Shown here piece by piece: positions 51,985-60,035 of a stretch of DNA of 64,000 nt. The stretch comes from Candidatus Limnocylindria bacterium. GTDB lineage: Bacteria > Chloroflexota > Limnocylindria > P2-11E. The notes under the pieces were generated by a model. That model was not told where the DNA came from. It saw nothing but the letters and a program-made list of their open reading frames with translations, and did not search any database. Where the stretch lies: NCBI GenBank assembly GCA_036523395.1, contig DATDEH010000109.1, positions 1-64,000 on the forward strand. Direction: 5' to 3'. The position numbers and the translations under genes were made by a program. Positions within the stretch are counted from its first letter, which is position 1; each line of letters opens with the position of its first letter.

Positions 51985-53051
51985 TGGCGACCGAGACCGC
52001 CGACCGCGTCCGTCTGGCGGCGGGCCACTGGAAGCCGCGATTCGTGGCGAATGGGATCGACGCGAACGACTTCGATCGCGTTCTGGCGGAGACGAGCGAG
52101 TGGCGCGACTGGGCGGCGAGCTGGAAGCGCGTCGGCGACGAGCATCGGGCGATCGCGGAGGAGGCCGACCGCGCGGGCCACACCGTTACCGCGACCGACG
52201 CGTACCAGCGCGCGGCGTGGTGCTACCACCTCGGCAAGTTCCTCTGGTTCGAGGACCGCACGCTGCATGACGAGCTGCGCGCGCTGACCGTCGCGACCTA
52301 CGCGAAGGCGATGCCACGGATCGATCCTCCCGGGCGCCGCATCGAGGCGCCGTTCGAGGGCTCCGTCATCCCGGGCGTCCTGCGCCTCCCGCGAGGCGCG
52401 ACGCGCGCGCCGCTCGCGATCCTCGTCCCGGGCCTCGACTCCGTGAAGGAAGAGCTCTACGCGATGGAGAACGACTTCCTGCGGCGCGGCCTCGCGACGC
52501 TCACGATCGACGGGCCGGGCCAGGGCGAGAACGCGCCACGGTTCCCGATCCGCGCCGACTGGTCGACCGTGATCGCGCCGCTGCTCGACCATCTCGCGTC
52601 GGCCGACCTGGGCATCGACCTGGGCCGCGTGGGTCTGATGGGCATCAGCATGGGTGGCATCTACGGGCCGCGGGCGGCCGCGAAAGAGAAGCGCCTTCGC
52701 GCGCTCGTCGCGCTCGCCGGGCCATACGACCTCTCCGAATGCTGGCCGCAGCTCAACCCGCTGACGAAGGGCGGCTACGTCTTCTACACGAAGTCGCGTG
52801 ATGAGGCCGAGGCGTTCGAGAAGTCGAAGACGCTGTCACTACACGGCGTGCTCAAGGACGTGAGCTGCCCGCTCCTGGTGATCCACGGCGGCAAGGACCG
52901 GCTGTTCCCGCCGGAGCAGGCCGAGCGCATCGTGCGCGAGGCGCCGAACGCCACGCTGTTGCTGTACCCGGAGGGCAACCACGTCTGCAACAACATCCCG
53001 TACAAGTACCGGCCGGCGATGGCGGACTGGATGCGCGAGCACCTGCAGTGA
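51984..53051 (+). CDS. Alpha/beta hydrolase, pseudooxynicotine-hydrolase-like
   Basis: 355 residues with a long helical N-terminal part (about 130 residues: WCYHLGKFLWFED) before the hydrolase core: LVPGLDSVKEELY, LTIDGPGQGEN, GISMGG (Ser nucleophile), HGGKDRLFP and EGNHVCNN (His). This layout occurs in C-C bond hydrolases such as 2,6-dihydroxypseudooxynicotine hydrolase. In this operon it may split a C-C bond in the degraded compound. GTG overlaps E2. Confidence 0.78.
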   Translation: MATETADRVRLAAGHWKPRFVANGIDANDFDRVLAETSEWRDWAASWKRVGDEHRAIAEEADRAGHTVTATDAYQRAAWCYHLGKFLWFEDRTLHDELRALTVATYAKAMPRIDPPGRRIEAPFEGSVIPGVLRLPRGATRAPLAILVPGLDSVKEELYAMENDFLRRGLATLTIDGPGQGENAPRFPIRADWSTVIAPLLDHLASADLGIDLGRVGLMGISMGGIYGPRAAAKEKRLRALVALAGPYDLSECWPQLNPLTKGGYVFYTKSRDEAEAFEKSKTLSLHGVLKDVSCPLLVIHGGKDRLFPPEQAERIVREAPNATLLLYPEGNHVCNNIPYKYRPAMADWMREHLQ

Positions 53052-54646
53052 CCGAGTTCGACGTCGTCGTCGCCGGGGCCGGACACAACAGCCTCGTCAC
53101 CGCGGCGTATCTCGCTCGCGCCGGGCTGCGCGTGCTGGTGCTCGAGCGCGCCGCGCGCATCGGCGGGGACACGTCGACGGAGGAGGTCACGCTCCCGGGT
53201 TATCGGCACGATCTCTGCGCGTCGGCGCACACGATCTTCCAGTCCAGTCCGATCGTCCGGAACGACGAGCTGCAGCTCGGTCGCTACGGTCTTCGGTATC
53301 TCTTTCCGGATCCGGTGGTCGTCATGCCGTTCGGCGACGGGCACGGGATCACGATGCATCGCGACCGCGCCGCGACGGCGCGCGAGATCGCACGGTACTC
53401 GGCGCGCGACGCGCGGGCCTACGAGCGGATGCTCGATGACTGGGATCAGGTCAAGGAATCACAGAACCGAGCGCGCTACAGCCCGGCGACGACACCGAGC
53501 ATGGCCATTGCGGCGCTAGAGGCGACGCCGGCGGGCCTGGATGCGGTGCGCTGGCGGTACTCGAGCGCCCTCGACGTCGTGCGCGAGCGCTTCGAGAACG
53601 AGCGCGTCCGCACGTTCTTCCTGTGGCTCTCGCTGATGACGATGGCGCGGGTCGACGAGCCGGGCACCGGACTCCTCCCGCTCTCGATCGCGGCGGGACG
53701 GCAGGCGTTCTCGTGGACGACCGCCGAGGGCGGATCCGTCGCGCTGCCCGACGCGCTCGCGCGCATCGTTCTCGAGCACGGCGGGGCAGTGCGCACCGGC
53801 GCGGAGGTGACTCGGATCCTGATCGAGGACGGACGCGCCGTGGGAGTGCTCACGGCCGACGGCTCCGAGCATCGCGCGACGCGCGCGGTGGTGTCGACGA
53901 TCCACATCAAACACCTCCCCGCCGTTGTCGGCGCGACGGCGCTCGGCGAGGACTTCATGCGCGGCCTCGAGCGCTGGCGAACCGGCGTGACGATGTTCGT
54001 CACGCATTACGCGCTCGCGGCCGAGCCGCGATACGCACTGGACGGTGGGAGGACCGCGTCGGTCGCGGCGGGCATCTGCGGTTCCACCGACGAATTGCTC
54101 GCTGCGCTCGCGGCGTTCGAACGCGGCGAGATCCAGCTCGACGATCCGCCGCTCCTATGCATCTCGTCGTCGGTGGTCGACTCGACGCGCGCGCCGGCCG
54201 GTCATCACACGCTAAAGGTCGTCGGCTTCCTGCCCTACGAGCTGCGTGACGGCGGACCGGAGCGCTGGGACGCCGTGAAGGACGAAGTATCTGACGCGCT
54301 CCTCGAGCATTACCTGCGCCACAGCGCCGGGCTCAGGCGACAGGACATCCTCGCGCAGCACGTCGAGAGCCCGCTCGATCTCGAGCGCCGCAATCCGCAC
54401 AACTACCACGGCTCCTGTCACGGCGGCGAGCAGGACCTGGCGCAGGAAGGCGCGCTTCGCCCGATGGCTGGGTGGGCCGGCTACCGATTGCCGGTGGCGG
54501 GGCTGTACCAGACCGGCGCGACGACACATCCCGGTGCGTCGGTCACGGGAGCGCCGGGCCGCAACTGCGCGCAGGTGTTGCTCGAGGATCTGGGTCTCAG
54601 CCTGGCCGGCGCGATCGCGGGACGGGCGGCGTCGGCTCCCGCCTGA
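53048..54646 (+). CDS. CrtI/phytoene-dehydrogenase-like FAD oxidoreductase
   Basis: 532 residues. The N-terminal FAD-binding turn is VVAGAGHNSLVTAAYLARAGLRV, followed by ERAARIGGDTSTEE, and the C-terminal GVTMFVTHYALA and ATTHPGASVTGAPGRNCAQVLLED close the FAD site. It is like the many CrtI-like proteins encoded outside carotenoid operons. It is coupled to the hydrolase by a GTGA overlap and ends the long operon. Confidence 0.8.
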   Translation: MTEFDVVVAGAGHNSLVTAAYLARAGLRVLVLERAARIGGDTSTEEVTLPGYRHDLCASAHTIFQSSPIVRNDELQLGRYGLRYLFPDPVVVMPFGDGHGITMHRDRAATAREIARYSARDARAYERMLDDWDQVKESQNRARYSPATTPSMAIAALEATPAGLDAVRWRYSSALDVVRERFENERVRTFFLWLSLMTMARVDEPGTGLLPLSIAAGRQAFSWTTAEGGSVALPDALARIVLEHGGAVRTGAEVTRILIEDGRAVGVLTADGSEHRATRAVVSTIHIKHLPAVVGATALGEDFMRGLERWRTGVTMFVTHYALAAEPRYALDGGRTASVAAGICGSTDELLAALAAFERGEIQLDDPPLLCISSSVVDSTRAPAGHHTLKVVGFLPYELRDGGPERWDAVKDEVSDALLEHYLRHSAGLRRQDILAQHVESPLDLERRNPHNYHGSCHGGEQDLAQEGALRPMAGWAGYRLPVAGLYQTGATTHPGASVTGAPGRNCAQVLLEDLGLSLAGAIAGRAASAPA

Positions 54647-54650
54647 CGTG

Positions 54651-55577
54651 CTAGAGGAGCGCTCTTCGCAGTGCCGCGCCCATGTCGTCGATCGCCCTGC
54701 GTCCCATCGGGATCGCCATCGCCATCGCGGTGAAGCCATGCACCATCCCTGGATACTCGACGTGCGTCGTCGCAACTCCTGCCTGCTGCAGCCGCGACGC
54801 ATAAGCCCTGCCCTCGTCGCGAAGCGGATCGCACTCCGCCGTCACCACGTGCGCGGGTGGCAGGCCAGAGAGATCCTTCGCGCGCAGCGGTGACGCGTAG
54901 GGTTCGTCACGCATCTTCGGGTCGGGTGCGTAGAGATCCCAGAACCACTTCATGCCCTTCAGGGTCAATCCGAAACCGGTGCCGTTCGCGCGGTACGACG
55001 GCGTGTCGAAATCGTGATCGGTCACCGGCACATGGAGCAACTGGAACGCGACCCGCGGCTCGCCGCGTTCGCGCGCCATGAGCGCGACGACCGCCGCAAG
55101 GTTGCCGCCTGCGCTGGAGCCACCAACGGCGATCCGTGATGCATCGATGCCGAGGTCCGCGGCGTGGCCCGCGGACCAGCGTGTCGCCGCGTAGGCATCG
55201 TCCGCGGCGGCGGGAAAGCGGTCCTCAGGTGCGAGGCGGTACTCGACCGACACGACGGCGCAGCCGCTCGCGTTCGCGAGCGCTCGGCAGAAGGGATCGG
55301 AGATCGCGACGCTGCCCACGACCCAACCGCCGCCATGGAAATAGACGAGCAAGGGGAGTGTCCCCGAGCGTGGCCGGTAGAGACGCGCGGGGATCGGCGG
55401 CAGCGTGTCGATGACCACGTCCCGCACGTCGGCGACGGGCTCGGGGGCGAGCGCTGGCGCGGCATTCACCGATCCGCCGCGGGCGCGAGCCTCGGCGACG
55501 CTGAGCGCCTCGATCGGTCGCGGGTCGATCATCTCAGCTTCGGCGAGAAGCCCGGCGATCTTTGGGTCGACCGGCAT
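54651..55577 (-). CDS. Alpha/beta hydrolase of the HSL (GDXG) family
   Basis: 308 residues. The oxyanion motif is FHGGGWVVGSV and the nucleophile elbow AVGGSSAGGNLA; the end has YPGMVHGFT with the catalytic His. Probably a short-chain carboxylesterase. ATG 55577; a TAATCT hexamer lies 8 nt upstream and overlaps the stop of the D-aminoacylase-like gene. Confidence 0.87.
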   Translation of the reverse strand: MPVDPKIAGLLAEAEMIDPRPIEALSVAEARARGGSVNAAPALAPEPVADVRDVVIDTLPPIPARLYRPRSGTLPLLVYFHGGGWVVGSVAISDPFCRALANASGCAVVSVEYRLAPEDRFPAAADDAYAATRWSAGHAADLGIDASRIAVGGSSAGGNLAAVVALMARERGEPRVAFQLLHVPVTDHDFDTPSYRANGTGFGLTLKGMKWFWDLYAPDPKMRDEPYASPLRAKDLSGLPPAHVVTAECDPLRDEGRAYASRLQQAGVATTHVEYPGMVHGFTAMAMAIPMGRRAIDDMGAALRRALL

Positions 55578-55585
55578 CGTGCGAG

Positions 55586-55591
55586 AGATTA
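55586..55591 (-). promoter_or_regulatory. Putative -10 box (TAATCT) that includes the upstream stop codon
   Basis: On the minus strand TAATCT starts at 55591 and contains the TAA stop of the D-aminoacylase-like gene. It ends 8 nt before the ATG of the esterase. Confidence 0.4.
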
Positions 55592-57208
55592 CCTGTGTTG
55601 GCGCGCGGGCCCGTAGACGACGCGCCCCGGGCGCTCGCCGGTGTGCTCGCCGTCCCGCAGGACCGGCGTTCCGTTGACCAGCACATGCGCGACACCGGTC
55701 GCATATCGGTGCGGCTCGGCGTAGGTGGCGTGGTCGCTGATGGTCGCGGGATCGAACACTGCGACATCGGCGAAATGGCCGGCCCGCAGGAGCCCGCGGC
55801 GGTCGAGCTTGAGGTTCGCCGCCGGAAAACCGGTCATCCGTCGGATGACGTCCTCAAGCGGCGCCGCCTTCTCGTCCCGCACGAACCGACCCAGCACGCG
55901 CGCGAATGTGCCATAGGTGCGCGGGTGCGGCTGCGACAGGAGGAACACTCCTTCGGGCGCGATCGAACCGGCGTCCGAGCCGAAGCTCATCCACTGGAGC
56001 GCGACCTCTCGCCTCAGGTTCTCCGGCGACGCCATGAAGATGACCATGCCCACGCGACTCTCGTCCTCCAGCACCAGATCCATCGCGACGTCGCGCGGGT
56101 CGGCACCGCGCTGCGCCGCGACCTGGCCGAGCGTCTGTCCGGTGAGTGGCTTCAGGCGCTCGTTCTTGAACGCGACGAGCACGATGCCCTCCGGCGTGCC
56201 GGCGGCCTCGTACAGGTTCTCCCAATCCGTACCGGGGCGTGCCATCTCGTCGCGGATCCGCGCGCGCTGCCCGGCCTCGCGGAGGCGCGCGAGCGTGGCG
56301 CGCAGGCCGCCCTCGTGCGCCCACGGCGGGAAGCACGAGCTCAGGCCCGTCGCGCCGGCCTCGTACGGATACATGTCCGCGGTGACCGCGAGGCCACCGG
56401 CGCGAGCGCGCTCGACCCGGTCGATAACCGTGTCGAGCTTCGTCCAGTTCGAACGGCCGGCCTGCTTCAGGTGGTAGATCTCCGCGGGCAGCTTCGCGCG
56501 CCGCGCGATCTCGATCACCTCATCCACCGCCTCGACGAGCCGGTTTCCCTCGCTTCGCATGTGAGAGATGTACATGCCGCCGTTGCGGCCGGCCACCTCC
56601 GCGAGCGCGACGAGCTCGTCGGTATCGGCGTAGGTCGCCGGTGAGTAGATGAGAGCCGAGCCGAGCCCGAGCGCGCCGTCACGCATCGCGGCCTCGATCA
56701 GCGCGCGCATGCGTCCGAGCTCGGCGGGTGTCGGCCGGCGATCTTCGTGCGCGAGCTCGTGGATGCGGACCGTGGCGGCGCCGACGAACGAGGCGATGTT
56801 CGGCGAGATCCCGCGCGCGGCGATCGTGTCCAGCGCCTCCGCCAGAGTCGTCCACGAGATGTCGTACCTGATGTCGCCCTGCTGCTCGATCTGTTCGCGC
56901 CGCATCGTGTCGTTGACTGGACCGAGCGACCAGCCCTCGCCGAAGACCTCGAGCGTCACGCCCTGCCGGATATCGCTCTGCGACCGGCCGTCGGCGATGA
57001 GCGATGTCGTCGCCCAGCTCAGCATGTTGATGAGACCGGGCGCGACGGCGAGACCGCCGGCGTCCAGCTCGGTCCGTCCGCGCTCCCTGACCGTGCCGAT
57101 CGAGGCGACGCGGTCGCGATCGATCGCGACGTCCGCTTCGAACGGCGGCGCGCCCGATCCGTCGTAGACCGTGCCGCCGCGGATGACGACGTCGTAGGCC
57201 GCGTGCAT
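55589..57208 (-). CDS. D-aminoacylase-like amidohydrolase lacking the HxH metal motif
   Basis: 539 residues from ATG 57208. The amidohydrolase fold is clear: VIRGGTVYDGSGAPPFEADVA, VAPGLINMLSW, MYISHMRSEGNRL, IYHLKQAGRSNW, MSFGSDAGS and the C-terminal GHFADVAVFDP. In classical D-aminoacylases PGFIDVHTH follows the N-terminal strand; here it is PGLINMLSW, so HxH is gone, and the usual metal Cys site is GEG. The later His, His and Asp remain. A different metal mode or substrate is likely. Confidence 0.78.
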   Translation of the reverse strand: MHAAYDVVIRGGTVYDGSGAPPFEADVAIDRDRVASIGTVRERGRTELDAGGLAVAPGLINMLSWATTSLIADGRSQSDIRQGVTLEVFGEGWSLGPVNDTMRREQIEQQGDIRYDISWTTLAEALDTIAARGISPNIASFVGAATVRIHELAHEDRRPTPAELGRMRALIEAAMRDGALGLGSALIYSPATYADTDELVALAEVAGRNGGMYISHMRSEGNRLVEAVDEVIEIARRAKLPAEIYHLKQAGRSNWTKLDTVIDRVERARAGGLAVTADMYPYEAGATGLSSCFPPWAHEGGLRATLARLREAGQRARIRDEMARPGTDWENLYEAAGTPEGIVLVAFKNERLKPLTGQTLGQVAAQRGADPRDVAMDLVLEDESRVGMVIFMASPENLRREVALQWMSFGSDAGSIAPEGVFLLSQPHPRTYGTFARVLGRFVRDEKAAPLEDVIRRMTGFPAANLKLDRRGLLRAGHFADVAVFDPATISDHATYAEPHRYATGVAHVLVNGTPVLRDGEHTGERPGRVVYGPARQHR

Positions 57209-57215
57209 CGGCGGA

Positions 57216-57225
57216 ATGCTAGAGA
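57216..57225. promoter_or_regulatory. Overlapping divergent -10 boxes
   Basis: Minus TAGCAT (57221-57216) ends 7 nt before ATG 57208, and plus TAGAGA (57220-57225) ends 9 nt before GTG 57235. The two hexamers share the same TA pair, so two leaderless promoters seem to compete for one site. Confidence 0.45.
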
Positions 57226-57234
57226 CTGACTCGC

Positions 57235-57843
57235 GTGTACGGGCTGACGCGCGCAGAGACCGCCATCCTCCGTCGCCTCTCGACGCCGGAGAAAGTGCAG
57301 CGCTACCTCGACGACCTGACCTACAACCTCGAGCCTGACGGCGACACGGTGCGCTCTCCGCGTCGCGTGATGCGCGACCGGACCGCGCACTGCGCGGAGG
57401 GCGCGTTCCTCGCGGCCGCCGCGTTCCGCCTCCACGGACGGCCACCGCTTCTCGTCGATCTCGAGGCCGACAACGACGACGACCACGTGCTCGCGGTCTA
57501 TCGGGACCGTGGCCTTTGGGGGTCGGTGGCGACGTCCAAGTTCTCGGGCCTGCGCTTCCGCGCGCCGGTCTACCGGACGATCCGCGAGCTGGTGATGAGC
57601 TACTTCGAGGACTACTTCAACTGGGACGGGGACCGCACCCTGCGGGCCTACTCCCGTCCGCTATCGCTCACGCGCTTCGACCGCATTGGCTGGATGACCG
57701 CCGAGGATGACCTCTGGCCGGTCGTGGAGTGGCTGGCGGTGGCCCATCACACCGCTTTGATACGCCCGGCGACCGAAAAGCGGCTTCCGCGCGTGGATCG
57801 CCGCTCGTACAAAGCGGGCGTTTTTGGGGCTCCAAAGCACTGA
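57235..57843 (+). CDS. Transglutaminase-like conserved hypothetical protein
   Basis: 202 residues. A Cys in HCAEGAFLAAAAFRLHG, a His in DDHVLAVYRD and conserved SKFSGLRFR and YFEDYFNWDGDRTLRAYS suggest the papain/transglutaminase fold. The exact activity is unknown. GTG start with a leaderless-type hexamer. Confidence 0.6.
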   Translation: MYGLTRAETAILRRLSTPEKVQRYLDDLTYNLEPDGDTVRSPRRVMRDRTAHCAEGAFLAAAAFRLHGRPPLLVDLEADNDDDHVLAVYRDRGLWGSVATSKFSGLRFRAPVYRTIRELVMSYFEDYFNWDGDRTLRAYSRPLSLTRFDRIGWMTAEDDLWPVVEWLAVAHHTALIRPATEKRLPRVDRRSYKAGVFGAPKH

Positions 57844-57849
57844 GTCTGT

Positions 57850-57855
57850 TAGCGT
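57850..57855 (+). promoter_or_regulatory. Putative -10 box (TAGCGT)
   Basis: TAGCGT lies 35 nt before ATG 57891; the leader contains the strong Shine-Dalgarno GGGAGGGG (57881-57888). Confidence 0.35.
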
Positions 57856-57890
57856 TTCAGCCCGAGGACGCCCGCGTCGAGGGAGGGGAC

Positions 57891-58451
57891 ATGCTGCGCA
57901 CGGTCTCGGCCGTCGAACAACGCCCATGGCTGCTGCTCGCCAGCGTCTTCTTCGGCACGATGTTCTTCGCGTTCATTGTGAACGCGGCGGGTAACGTCTA
58001 CCTGAACTGGCGGGCGGATCCGATCGTCAGCGAGTACCGGACCACCCTCATGTACACCTCGGCCGTCTTTGGCGATGGCCTGCTTGTCCCGCTCGTCAAT
58101 GTCTTCATCACCAGCCAGCTCGTCGCCTGGCGTCGCCGGCCGGGTGCCGCCGAGGTGTTCGGTGCCGTCCTCGGCGCTGGCGTTCTCACCATCGCGGTCC
58201 ACCTGTATCAGGCCGTCAACGCCCTGCTGAACTGGACCATGACGCGGCCGTTCGAATGGACACCGCTCGGGTATTACCACGCCGTCTTCATGTGGACCGA
58301 GCTCAGCTTCGTCTTCTTCTTCTGGGGGCAGGTCGCGTGTGTCGGCAAAGAGAATCCGCGCGCGATCCTCTCGCAGCGCATCGGATTCGTGATCCTGTCG
58401 AGCGCGCTCTTCCTGCGCCTCCTCTTCGCCGACTACGGCTACATCCGCTAG
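57891..58451 (+). CDS. Five-helix integral membrane protein of unknown function
   Basis: 186 residues with about five hydrophobic helices (LLLASVFFGTMFFAFIVNAAG near the start, AVFMWTELSFVFFFWGQVA later). ATG 57891 is supported by GGGAGGGG 2 nt upstream. No family recognised. Confidence 0.6.
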   Translation: MLRTVSAVEQRPWLLLASVFFGTMFFAFIVNAAGNVYLNWRADPIVSEYRTTLMYTSAVFGDGLLVPLVNVFITSQLVAWRRRPGAAEVFGAVLGAGVLTIAVHLYQAVNALLNWTMTRPFEWTPLGYYHAVFMWTELSFVFFFWGQVACVGKENPRAILSQRIGFVILSSALFLRLLFADYGYIR

Positions 58452-59346
58452 CTCGTCGCGCGTCCTCGTCTGGTCCGCGCTCGGGGTCGTCTACCTCGTC
58501 TGGGGCTCGACGTATCTCGCGATCGCCATCGCGGTGCAGACGCTTCCTCCGCTCTTCTCGGCCGGTCTTCGTTTCCTGCTGGCCGGCGCGCTCCTGGGTA
58601 TCTGGCTCATCGTCCGGCACGGTCGTGACGCGCTGCGCATCGACCGCGCGCAGCTGGGAGGCGCGGCGCTTGTCGGCGTGCTGTTGCTCGCCGGCGGCAA
58701 CGGCCTCGTCGTGCTCGCGGAGCGAACGGTCCCTTCGGGGCTCACGGCTCTCGTCGTCGCGTCCGTCCCCCTGTGGATCGTCGTGTTCCGGCTCGTCGCC
58801 GGCGACCGCGTGAGTGCGTCACTCGTGGCCGGCGTCCTCGTGGGCTTCGCCGGCGTCGCTTTCCTGGTGGTCCCGCGCGGCGCGAGCGGCGAGGTCGATC
58901 CGATCGGGCTCCTCACCGTCGTCGGGGCGACCTTCTCGTGGGCGCTTGGCACGTTCGCGTCGCCTCGTCTGCGCACGCCGCGCGATCCGCTGGCATCGAC
59001 CGCCGTGCAGATGCTTGCCGGTGGCGCGCTCCTCGTCGTGGTCGCCGTCGCGATCGGCGAGCGGGACCGAGCGGATCCGTCGACGTTCTCGACCGCGTCG
59101 CTCGCGGCCATGGCGTACCTCGTCGTGTTCGGCTCGCTTGTCGCGTTCTCTGCGTACACCTGGCTGCTCCAGCACACCTCGGTGTCGGTCGTGTCCACGT
59201 ACGCCTACGTGAATCCCGTCGTGGCCGTGCTTCTCGGGGCCGTCGTCCTGAACGAGGTGGTGACGCCGTCGATGCTCATCGGAGCGGCGATCATCATCGC
59301 CGCCGTCGCGTTCATCGTGTCTCGCGGCGCGACGCGGCCGTCCTGA
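58450..59346 (+). CDS. EamA-family (DMT) exporter, start codon not identified
   Basis: Ten hydrophobic helices in two EamA repeats: LVWGSTYLAIAIAVQTLPPL, FSAGLRFLLAG and, in the second half, TFSWALGTFASPRL and VVAVLLGAVVLNEVVTPSM. The first canonical start is GTG 58534, but helix 1 of every EamA protein begins upstream (VLVWSALGVVYLVWGSTYLAI), and no ATG, GTG or TTG exists in that frame back to a stop at 58390. Coding must therefore begin near 58450, by a rare start or after an assembly error. Confidence 0.75.
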   Translation, partial: SSSRVLVWSALGVVYLVWGSTYLAIAIAVQTLPPLFSAGLRFLLAGALLGIWLIVRHGRDALRIDRAQLGGAALVGVLLLAGGNGLVVLAERTVPSGLTALVVASVPLWIVVFRLVAGDRVSASLVAGVLVGFAGVAFLVVPRGASGEVDPIGLLTVVGATFSWALGTFASPRLRTPRDPLASTAVQMLAGGALLVVVAVAIGERDRADPSTFSTASLAAMAYLVVFGSLVAFSAYTWLLQHTSVSVVSTYAYVNPVVAVLLGAVVLNEVVTPSMLIGAAIIIAAVAFIVSRGATRPS

Positions 59347-59357
59347 GGAGGTTCGCG

Positions 59358-60032
59358 ATGGTGAGGCGGATCGTGGCCTGCGGCGGTCAGCAGCTCCTGT
59401 TTCCCCCGCTGACGACCTACCTCTTCGGTCTCGCACGCCGCCCGCGGCCCCGGGTGCTGTTCCTCGGTACGGCGAGCGGTGACGGCGCTGGATACCTGCT
59501 GACCTTCTATCAAGCGCTGGCCGGCGTCGACTGCGAACCGAGCCATCTCGCCCTGTTCGATCGCGTCGTCGACGACATCGATGCGCTCGTACGCTCGCAG
59601 GATGTCGTGATCGTCGGCGGCGGGAACACCGCCAACATGCTGGCGATCTGGCGGCTGCACGGCGTCGAGAAGGCGCTGCGGTCGGCATACGCCAGCGGCA
59701 CGGTGCTGAGCGGCTGGTCCGCGGGCTGTCTCTGCTGGTTCGAAGGTGGGATCACCGATTCGTTCACTCCCAACCTCGGCGCACTCCGCGATGGCCTGGG
59801 CATCCTCGCGGGCACCGCCTGTCCGCACTACGACTCGCAGGAGGCACGCCGCCCGGTGTACGCGCGAGAGATCGCGGCCGGCCTCGCGCCGGGTATCGCG
59901 CTCGAGGACGGCGTCGCGGCGCGCTACGACGACGAGCGTCTGGTCGAGGTGGTCAGCGCGCGACCTGATGGACGAGCGTTCCAGGTCGATGCGAAGGGGG
60001 AGCGGCCGCTCGTGGTGCGCGTGCTCGGCTAG
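59358..60032 (+). CDS. Peptidase S51 (dipeptidase E / cyanophycinase-like)
   Basis: 224 residues. The serine nucleophile lies in LSGWSAGCLCWFEGG, with VVIVGGGNTANML before it and GILAGTACPHYDSQEARR after it, as in PepE-like peptidases. GAGGAGG (59345-59351) precedes ATG 59358. It acts in the cytoplasm on small peptides. A larger frame beginning at 58773 is a false extension through EamA. Confidence 0.85.
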   Translation: MVRRIVACGGQQLLFPPLTTYLFGLARRPRPRVLFLGTASGDGAGYLLTFYQALAGVDCEPSHLALFDRVVDDIDALVRSQDVVIVGGGNTANMLAIWRLHGVEKALRSAYASGTVLSGWSAGCLCWFEGGITDSFTPNLGALRDGLGILAGTACPHYDSQEARRPVYAREIAAGLAPGIALEDGVAARYDDERLVEVVSARPDGRAFQVDAKGERPLVVRVLG

Positions 60033-60035
60033 ACG

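Noticed and set aside
58773-60032. 419-residue frame spanning EamA and the S51 peptidase
   Set aside because: The first 195 residues are an Arg-rich out-of-frame copy of EamA. The peptidase starts at ATG 59358 after GAGGAGG.
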